A stretch of DNA of 64,000 nt from Bimastos eiseni (Eukaryota; Annelida; Clitellata; Crassiclitellata; Lumbricidae): the NCBI GenBank assembly GCA_959347315.1, contig OY365807.1:12539324-12603323 (forward strand), given 5' to 3'. Both the position numbers and the translations under genes were made by a program. Below are positions 1 through 9,700 of the stretch, piece by piece. The notes below the pieces were generated by a model. That model was not told the DNA's origin and did no database searches. It saw only the letters and a list, made by a program, of their open reading frames with translations. Position 1 is the stretch's first letter, and each line of letters opens with the position of its first letter.

Positions 1-790
1 CATGAAAATAACTAAAGCTATTCATTACTATTTTCAACATTCATAACGGACTGAACTAAATTTCATTCATTGACTCAGTCATTTATTCAGAACTTAGATT
101 GTGTCCCTGCAAATGGAAGTACAGTATGATGACAGTTTGAACCAGTTGATGAAAGATCTGCGCATCCACGAGAAATATAGTAAAAAATATTCCTATCTAC
201 TATAATAAGGTGGCTTTGTGTCATATCATGTGATTTAGAAAGCAAATTTAGCAATAATAACAGTAAAAATAATAGTAATAATAATATTAAAATAATAATA
301 GAAACAACGCTGGGATATATTTTGAAGCATTGGGATGGAAGAAATTCCCCATTGCCCTTACAAATTGCATTTTGCAAACATATCTGAGACCATCTTGGAA
401 CTGACAAACTTGCTGCTTGGTCATAAGTAAGTCTGGGCCACATCGTAGTAGATTCTTTAGAGCACTTGCCTTGTGCAGCTGAGAGTTCAGGTTTGAGCCT
501 CCACTGAAATGGTTACTGCATAGGAATCTCGGCAAGTCCTGCACTCACAATCGCTCAGTGTCATCAACTGATGCTTTGGTCATCAGATAGAGTCATTTAA
601 TAAATAATAATAATAGTAATCAGTTATTTACTTATACATTACACTCTGGCCAATAGATTCAATGAACTCCAGGAACATAGGATTCCACAAAGACATGTGA
701 AAAAGGTGTTGTATTTCAACTCTATTGCCTCTATAATATTATCTCCCTGCCTTTATGAGACATTAAAGAAGACAACAATAACAAACCGAC
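1..790. other. Unresolved sequence left of the last visible GRAMD4 exon
   Basis: This should be intron of the minus-strand GRAMD4-like gene, because the next expected exons (end of the second membrane hairpin, then the GRAM domain) were not recognised here. It contains an AT-rich run of short AAT-type repeats around 255-300 and 598-622. A minus-strand open frame at 287-544 has no recognisable domain, and I do not call it a gene. Confidence 0.5.
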
Positions 791-3700
791 CTAGCAATCG
801 AAAGAAATTTGGTCCAGTCGTGACAACGGATAAGATGAACGCAAAGACAAGGACAACGTACAGCCGACCGGTTGCTGAAGGATGCTGCCAGGTCAGCAGG
901 CTGCCATGAAATCAAACAGAAATCGTTACAATCACTAAATCCTTAATGCCTCAAAACTATTAAATGCTGAGGAATTATTTAGACTCTGCACTTCATAAAC
1001 ATCCTTTAGAATTATCAACATAACCGAACGTCTCAGAATTATGAACATTTGGAATAATCAACTGATTACAGTAAAAAACATTCCCGATTCCATTCACAGC
1101 ATGGAATTATTTAGATTCAAACTTATCTCCATTTCTTGGACCAATTATAACAAAGCTAACTAGAATGTTACAAAGTTGATTCCAACAAAATCCTCGACGT
1201 ATTTCAATCATAAAAAGATTACTGTCAATTGTGTACAATACACACTAAAACACTCTTCCAAATGATCTCGGTCCATTGAGAAAGAAACAAAATGTTGTAC
1301 TTCTCTATTCATTGAGAGCACATCGCTGGACCTTCTAATCAAGGAGTAGACATTGACACCTTTAAACTCATCCCCCAAATGCAGTTTTGTACCACTCTTC
1401 CCTTGGACCAAGTGCAACAGTCACATAATTAACAGTCAAATAAAACTAAATACTACAAGGCATGTATTCAAAAGCATCTGGTGCAAAGGGTATACCTATC
1501 AGCCACTAAATGCAACAACCAGATCTAAATATTCACCACATGATCATTTTTAAATTATAAATAATTATATTGTGTTACAGTGTACAGCAGTCAAGAGAAA
1601 CTTTGGCAACAAATTAAGATTTTGAATGACTAACTAACTTCTTTATTTTTTCAAGACCATCAGCAGCCACGCCCAACACATTCTATTCATCAAAATAAAC
1701 ATCAGGAGCATGAAAGTGCAGTTTGAAATAGATTGTAAAAGACAATTAAAGTTTATGAGAAACGGAACAACATTGCAACCTAAACAAGACATTTAGCTAA
1801 TACAAAATACATAAACAGTTTTAGATTAATTTATCATAAGGACAACTGGTATTTATTTAAAAGCTCCAGGAGTGAATGTACACACTTCTTTAAAGAAAGT
1901 TAAGGTAATGGAAGACTGCTCAGATGAGATAATAAGGTAAGACACTTAAGGTAAGCAAAAATCCTTCAGGACTATAATTTATCTGATAACAGATCCTTTC
2001 CCTAACAAAGGGCCCATATATAATAACAATCCAACATTTATGGATCCATTGCAAGACAAATCAGCCACGGCACAAATTTAAGATATAAAGAAGTTTTGCA
2101 TCTAACCTGAACTTGTTTGGCAACTTGGAGTACGAGATTAAACCTATCAGCAATGTCCACATTCTGCCAATGCAAACAAATCTTTAACAGTTGGTTAAAA
2201 TTTAATGTCTAAGGTATCATACGGAAAATGATAACGTCCCTGATGGGTAAAACTTTCTTTTCTGAGACAATCCACTATGTGCATTTTTACATGCAAGTCC
2301 AATTGAAATGCAAAATAAAAGCAAATTCTAACTGCATGCACATATGTATTTGTATGCAAGTCAGTCAATGTTAGCAAGGGCATGGCACTTTTATAGCTCT
2401 ATGGAGTCCAGACATGCTGTCAGAAATCGGTAAGCATTTACTGAAAAGATAGCGACCTTTTCTGAACTATCCTCTTCCACAGGGAAGAAGCCAAAGTTGA
2501 TGTTCCAGCCTCTAAAAAAATATAAAACATTGCAACTCATGATTCTTGGCTTTAATTCGATCACATTATCAATGCACTACCTTTGCACCACGAGATACCG
2601 CAGGAACTTAAAGTCTAAAATAGAAGAATGAAAAATACATCTGAAACAGTTGCAATTCTTAAAAATCAAGTGTGGAAAAAGTTTGACTGCCATTTTTAAA
2701 GACACATAAATTTTAGAAAATAATTGCTTCAATTAGGATTCAATAAGCTCAAGAACAACAGAAACGGCTTAGACAGAGATCCAAAGTTGAGGTGACGGAG
2801 GAAGTGGAGGCAATATGGGAGAGGAAGAGAGATGAGGTGGAGTGGAATGAGATGATGAGGAGAAAAGGGAAAGAGGAGTGGCAAAGAGAGTTGTGGGAAG
2901 TGACGAAGAGGAGTGGGAGATGTAGGAAATTGAATGTGAAGATAAGGAAGTGGAGGCAGAGGACAAGGAGGAGGTGGAAGAAGATGGAGAGGAACAGAAA
3001 TGGAAGGGGAAGTGACGGGAGGTGAGAGGAAGAGAAAGAAGAAATGTGCAGGGGAAGGGGAGGATGGTGGAGATGAGAGGAAAGAAAATTTTATGGGCAA
3101 ACATCTAGTTGCTGAATGAAAGTAACAACAAACACTGATCAGCAGAGGCAAAATACCTGGACTGCAGAAAACTGAAGGTCAATGCAACGATGGCTAACAT
3201 GAGCACCAGAGAAACCAACCAGCCACACCATACGGAGTATAAGTAGACCTAAACGAAACAACAAAAACCTCTTCAGACAAAAGAAATGCTGAATCCAAAC
3301 CTTCAATACCTGATCATTAAGATATGGTGGGCAACGACAATTACTTCAAACAACACTTTTACTAAGTATACCTTTGCTACCCAGCACAGTATTATTCGGC
3401 TTCAGGCTGTCATCAAAGCTGCTACTAGTCTGGTATTGCAATTTAAAAAGTTCAATGACATTTCAACCACGATGCAAAATGAGCTTCAGTTGCTTAGAAT
3501 TAGCAAGCGCATCAAGCTCAAACTCTGTATTCAGATGCAAATTCGCCTCAGCAACTGTGCACCACATTATCTCGCAGACAGCATCAGGCCACTAACAGAT
3601 GAGTCCAGCAGATCACAACTGCGATCATAAAAATCATCTCACGTGTTCATACCAAGAACAAAGACAAAATTTGAAGTTACAAGTACTGTGCTATTAGGAG

Positions 3701-6700
3701 GTTGAGTAATATTGAGGTCAAATTTTAAAGCTGAATTCATTTTGCAATCAATAGGTCACACTGTATCAGTATTTGTGTTATAATAATGCACAATATATAG
3801 AAGAAACGGTGTATTAATAGTAAGGCTGTCAACGGGTACCAGGGTACCCGACCGAAGCTGACTACCCAGGTAATGAAATAGGTTTTCGGGTAACCAAAAT
3901 TCCGTAAAAATGCGCGATTTTACCTGAACATATATATGCCAGAAATATTCCCTTGATCATATTGGCTGAGTGCCCAGGCAATGAAAATCGGTTCTCGGGT
4001 AACGACATTCTGTAAAAATGCACGATTTTACCCGAACATATGCCAGAAATATTTCGTCAGTCATATTGGCTGACGGCCCGGGCAATAAAATTGATTCTCG
4101 GATGCCCGACATTCCGTAAAAATGCGCAGTTTTCTACATTTCCTAACAAAACACCCGCTCGGTTGGGTACCCGGGCACCTGACCGCGCGGGTCGATGGGA
4201 ACCCGGGTCGTGATGTCAACATTTTTTGACAGCCTTAATCGATAGATATATACATTCAAAACATAGAGAGAAACATCAACTAACCATGAAAATCAGGAGT
4301 GTAGATAGTGGTGCCTTCCAAGACAGAATACGAAATAAGGCCTTAAACAACTGAAACACTGGACATAATCCACTTTCTAAAATTTAAACACAGAAAATAG
4401 CCACATATTAAGTCAGTTTGCTGTGATGCTCCCAGTTTTAAGATATGCAATACAAATATACAATAAAACTACAATCTGATATCGCCATTCTTACATTCAA
4501 TTAGTTCAATTAGTTTAGTTCACCACAATAGTGCAATTGCAAAAGCCCCACACAGTAACTACTAAGGACGAATATCGAATCCGCACTTTCATTTAATTGC
4601 ATTTAATAAGGCCCCATTTAATTCACTAGACTTCATTATCATGAGTCAAAATGAAGTAGTGAAGTAGTGGAAAAAACACAACAAATTCTAAAATAATAAA
4701 TTTATGTCAGTTACTCACTTGATCTCAGAATGTTTTCTTTCAGTCTAAAACAAGATTAAATTTTTATCAGATCAATGATACAAATGATGCAACAATTAAA
4801 ATCATTTTCTACAATCATTGTATAATCGTTTATTGAAATGTCTCATTGACACACAGCAACATGTAACAAAGCACACAAAAAGAAAATGAGCGAAGCAACG
4901 AATTACTATTCAGAGATGGTTAAGCTACCAAAAGGTTCCTGTGACAAGGCCGTTATCATTCGCTAGTCAGAAGCTCATGGAATAGCAGATCGATTATATG
5001 ATTGTTGATAGATGCTACTGTCACTGATAGTAGGGCTCGGTAGGTGGCTATTTTTCACTCCGACAGTTTAACAGCTCGATATGTTTGATCATAGGCAATG
5101 CCAGCCAGGTTGCTGCTACAGGTGTTTAACAACATCAGAGCTCTGTAAGGAACATCCACAGGGTTCTCTGCTGAGGACGCACCAGTTTATATTGTTTCAC
5201 TGCAGTGGAATTACCCCGGCACTGAAAGTTTTGCAGAATGAGTACTGAGGTGTGCAATGCAAAGCAAAAATGCATCTGTATGATACTGCCAGTCATGGGT
5301 AGCCCTTCAGTCTAGCAACATGAAAACGATTCATAAGAAGAGAAATATTTCATTCTGTTAAAAGTAAAACTCATTTAGGCAAGTAAAGAAGTAACCACCA
5401 CCACTCCTCATTCGTTGATGATGCAGCATTTGGAAACCCATCATACCGATAACTTTGCACAGAACAGTCATTCAACTCTTACTAGTTGGTAGACTGAAGG
5501 GCTACCCATGATTGTCGTTCGGCATCACTAAAAGGACCTTGTCGTTCTTCCCCATCCAGGTCAATATATTTACTGGCCATTGATGGCATACATAGATGTA
5601 ATGCTTCGACCATACACTAGGAAGACGGTGCACCAAGAAAAACGTACAAGCACGATACAGGCTATCGCACAAGTTTCATATCAACTCGAGTGATCCACCA
5701 AAATCACAAAGAAGGCAAGACACAATCAAATGCGCCACTGACATGTGCAGTACATAAATACAGGCATACGCTCACTATAGAACCAACCCAACCATGTAGT
5801 GAAAATAAACAATAATTACAAGTGTCATTTCAGTTCAACAAGAAAATAAACACAACACAGTTTTAATATAAAAAACACAGAATAAAATTTTTAAAGAACG
5901 AACTGCTTTATGGTAAGATCCTGGTCATCTTCTATTGCTTCCCCTTGATCCACATCATCAGTGAAGTCAGCCACCAGTTCATAGAAGGCAGTTATCATGT
6001 AGTTACGAACACCTTCGAACCAAGACACCGTCTTCGGAGGAAGGACATCTGTAAGGGCCAAATGCAAACCAGTTCAACCCTGTAATGACCAGCCGATAGT
6101 AAACTGTAAGGCATAATCAATAACGTTGGTCGTTAAAGGGTGAGTAACCATGTATATTTGTTGATATCACGACAACTGAGGTAGCACCCTGCAAATATAA
6201 ATACAGCTGTAGTTTACTGTGGTTGCTTCCTTACACAGTCCAGAAATGCAGACACAGTTCAACAACAAAGTGTCAATGGACAGGCATGCCAACAGAAATT
6301 CTGGGACCCTAGACAGAGAAATTGTGGGTCCAGGGCAAATAAATTCTGAGCCCCTTGGCAGATGAATGTCGAGCCTAGGGCAAATAAATTCTGAGCCCTA
6401 GGCAGAGGAATTCCGGGCCTATAGGCAGAGCAGTCCAGGGGCTTTTATCCCCCTAAAAAAATCTAGTAACTTGGCGCCCTGCCCCCCACCCAACCCACGC
6501 ACATAAAAAATAAATATTATTGATATGATATCAATGATATAGGTTTGCAGTAACTTCACAATGTGATGCATATAACTCCAAAAAGTTGAGAACTTACATA
6601 GAAAATGTTAATTTTTGTAATACAATACAATACAACCTGATAATGCCCTCCTCACAGAAAGTTCAGAAGTGCACCTTGAAGCCGGGCAACTATTAAGAGC

Positions 6701-9700
6701 CATAGGCAGACTTGACGAGGTAGATTTTCAGGTTTGAGCTGAGACAATAGACACTGAGAGAGTTGCGAACATGAGGACGTAGAGAGTTCCAGATGGAGGG
6801 ACCGGCAACAGTGAATGACCGCCTGTCGAGAGATACGACGTGTACTAGGGACAATGTACTTTCCAGCAAAGGCTGATCTAAGAGAGGAACGGCCTTTAAC
6901 AGAGCTGCAAAGTGTGACCATGGAGGGCAGATAAGATGGCAGATGACCTGTGCATGCTCTGTACATAAGAAGTGCCAGCTTGTAGCAGATACGCTCACAG
7001 ACAGGAAGCCAGTGTAGAGAACGAAGAACAGATGTGATATGGTCTCGGTAGGAGAGTCCAAGGCACAGTCGAGTCTGATGCAGTATTCTAGTTAGCAGAA
7101 GCAGTGTGCATTCAGGAAGGCCATAGAGTACTGAGTTGCAGTAGTCAAGCCTGTGAAGAGGCGATGAATCCTGCCTGTGAAGAGGCGATGGATCCTGCCT
7201 GTGAAGAGGCAATGGATCCTGCCTGTGAAGAGGCGATGGACCATGCATGTGAAGAGGCATTGAATCTCGCCTACGAAGAGGCGTTGGATCTCACCTGTGA
7301 ATAGGCCTAAGATCCTGCCTGTGAAGAGGCGTTGGATCCTGCCTGTGAAGAGGCGTTGGATCCTGCTGGTGAAGAGGCGTTGGATACTGCCTGCAAAGAG
7401 GCTTTGGATCTCGACTTTGAAGAGGTGTTGGATTCTCCCTGTCAAGAGGCGTTGGATACTGCCTATGAAGAGGCTTTGGATCCCGACTTGGTAGAGGTGT
7501 TGGATCCCGCCTGTGAAGAGGCATTGAACCTTGCTTGCAAAAAAGCGATGAATCCGGCCTGTGAAGAGGCGTTGGATCCTGCCTAGGAAGAGGCATTGAA
7601 TCTTACTTGGATCATATCTGTGATGAGACGATGGATCGTGACCGTGAAGAGGTGTTGGATCCTTCCAGTGAAGAGGCGTTGGATACTGCCTGCGAAGAGG
7701 CTTTGGATCCCGACTTTGAAGAGGCGTTGGATCCTGTCTGTGAAGAGGCATTGAACCTCGCTTGCAAAGAGGCGATGGATCCTGCCTGTGAAGAGGCGTT
7801 GAATCTCGCCTGCGAAGAGGGATCCTGACTGTGAAGAGGCATTGAACCTCGCTTGCAAAGAGGCGATGGATCCTGCCTGTGAAGAGGCGTTGGATCCTGC
7901 CTAGGAAGAGGCATTGAATCTCACCTGCAAAGAGGCGTTGGATCCTCCCTGTCAAGAGGCGTTGGATACTGCCTATGAAGAGGCTTTGGATCCCGACTTT
8001 GTAGAGGTGTTCGATCCCGCCTGTGAAGAGGCGCTGGATCTTGCCTGAGGAGAGGCTTTCAATCCCGCCTTTGTAGAGGCGTTGGATCCTGACTGGAAAG
8101 AGGCGTTGGATCCTGCCTGTGAAGAGGCATTGGATCCCGCCTGTGAAAGGCGTTGTATCCTGCCTGTGAAGAGGCCAAGACTAAGACCGATGGTCCAAGA
8201 CATTCGAGACCAAGACCAAGACCGCAGTTTTCCGGTCTCGAGACCAAGACCTCGGTCTCGAGACCACATCCCTGGTTGCTGACTGGCAATTTGTGTGTCA
8301 TGCGTTCGTTTTAGACCTTATAGAGTTCTAGCATTGTGTGCTGTTCTCGTTGATAATCGCAATTTGTGTTGGATGGTATTTTTGATTGAAAGTAATAAGA
8401 AAAGTTAACAGAAATCGCAGTTGTTTCTCTAGATTAGTAATACAGTTAAAAATTCGATTGATAGTTAAGCGAAATCTGAATGTTGGTCTGTTGGCCTTTG
8501 TTTATTCAGTTACTCATCATGCTCTCGTTCCTTTCTTCCATCCTGCACAGGCTCATACATCACAATTCATATTGTTTGCTTTCACTTTACTCAAACTAGT
8601 CTGAGGATGTCTGTTGCTTAATTGCCTATTATGATTATTTAATTAATTGATTAATTAATTAATTATGATTATTATGATAATTATTCACAGTGCATTTGCA
8701 AGCTATTCTTACTTACTTCCTCACTTACTTACTTACATACCTACCTAACCAATAGGTTTGGGCGATTAGTGAATTTTACTAATCGTGATTAGTTAGCACC
8801 AATTAATCGATTAGTTCGATTAATTGATTAGTAGGCGATTAATCGATTCATCGATTAGCTAGATTGTTCGATTAGTACAATTTACTCAATTATTATTATT
8901 ATTATTATTAAATGGACAATTTCTCGAGTGATGTAATGCAGCCCATGCCCTACTAGGGTGTCTAAATTGGGGGTAATATCACAACTTGTGATATTGACTG
9001 ATTTCTTCAATGAATGCTCTTTTACAGTAGCCTGTGCTGACTAATCATTGCATCTTATTTATGATGCGGATGACATAATAATTAATTATTTGCTATGTTT
9101 CAGTACCATTTACAAACTAGGTGTATCGCAATTTGGCGCCATACTTGGCTGCCAACGGTTTTATTTGACTCAAACTGCATGTTTTATATGTACTCTATTT
9201 GCAAAGAAACATATTAAAAAAATGTGATTTATACTTTGTTAAATATAATATTGCTGGCACTTAACTTCAACAGTTTTAACTTAAAGCATCTGAATACTAC
9301 CTCGACTAGTTTGCCCAAGCCTAGTCACGGGCCTTGTAGACTCAAGTGAGTTTGTTTGATAGCAAAAAATGCTAAGTAAGGTAGTATTCAGATGTCTCAG
9401 ATACCACGTGCGTGCCTGCAGACATGATAGGACATGAATCTCGGTGGCTCTTCAGCGTGTGAACTTGCATTAAGGGCCCATCCATATATTACGTACGCAA
9501 AAAAAAATCGATTTTCGGACCACCCCTCCCCTGTTGCACCGAGTACATTTCGTGGACCCGTCCCCATGCATACGTACATTTGAGCTCTACCCCCAATTGC
9601 AAAAGTTAAATAGCTGAAAACATCTATAAGACATTGATTTTACCACAGGCTATTTATTTTTGTTAGCAACATATTTAACAGCTTAAATTTGTTAACAGTT

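Noticed and set aside
1208..1417. Minus-strand frame of 69 codons (possible exon of GRAMD4)
   Set aside because: The frame does not match the protein between GLEKIKN and LLTWQH, which join directly in phase, so no exon is needed here.
2729..3151. Ser/Pro/Leu-rich minus-strand open frame
   Set aside because: Translation of a polypurine/polypyrimidine tract in a GRAMD4 intron.
7092..7955. Long open frames of up to 287 codons on both strands
   Set aside because: They are produced by the 24-bp minisatellite, whose period is a multiple of three. No start context or homology.
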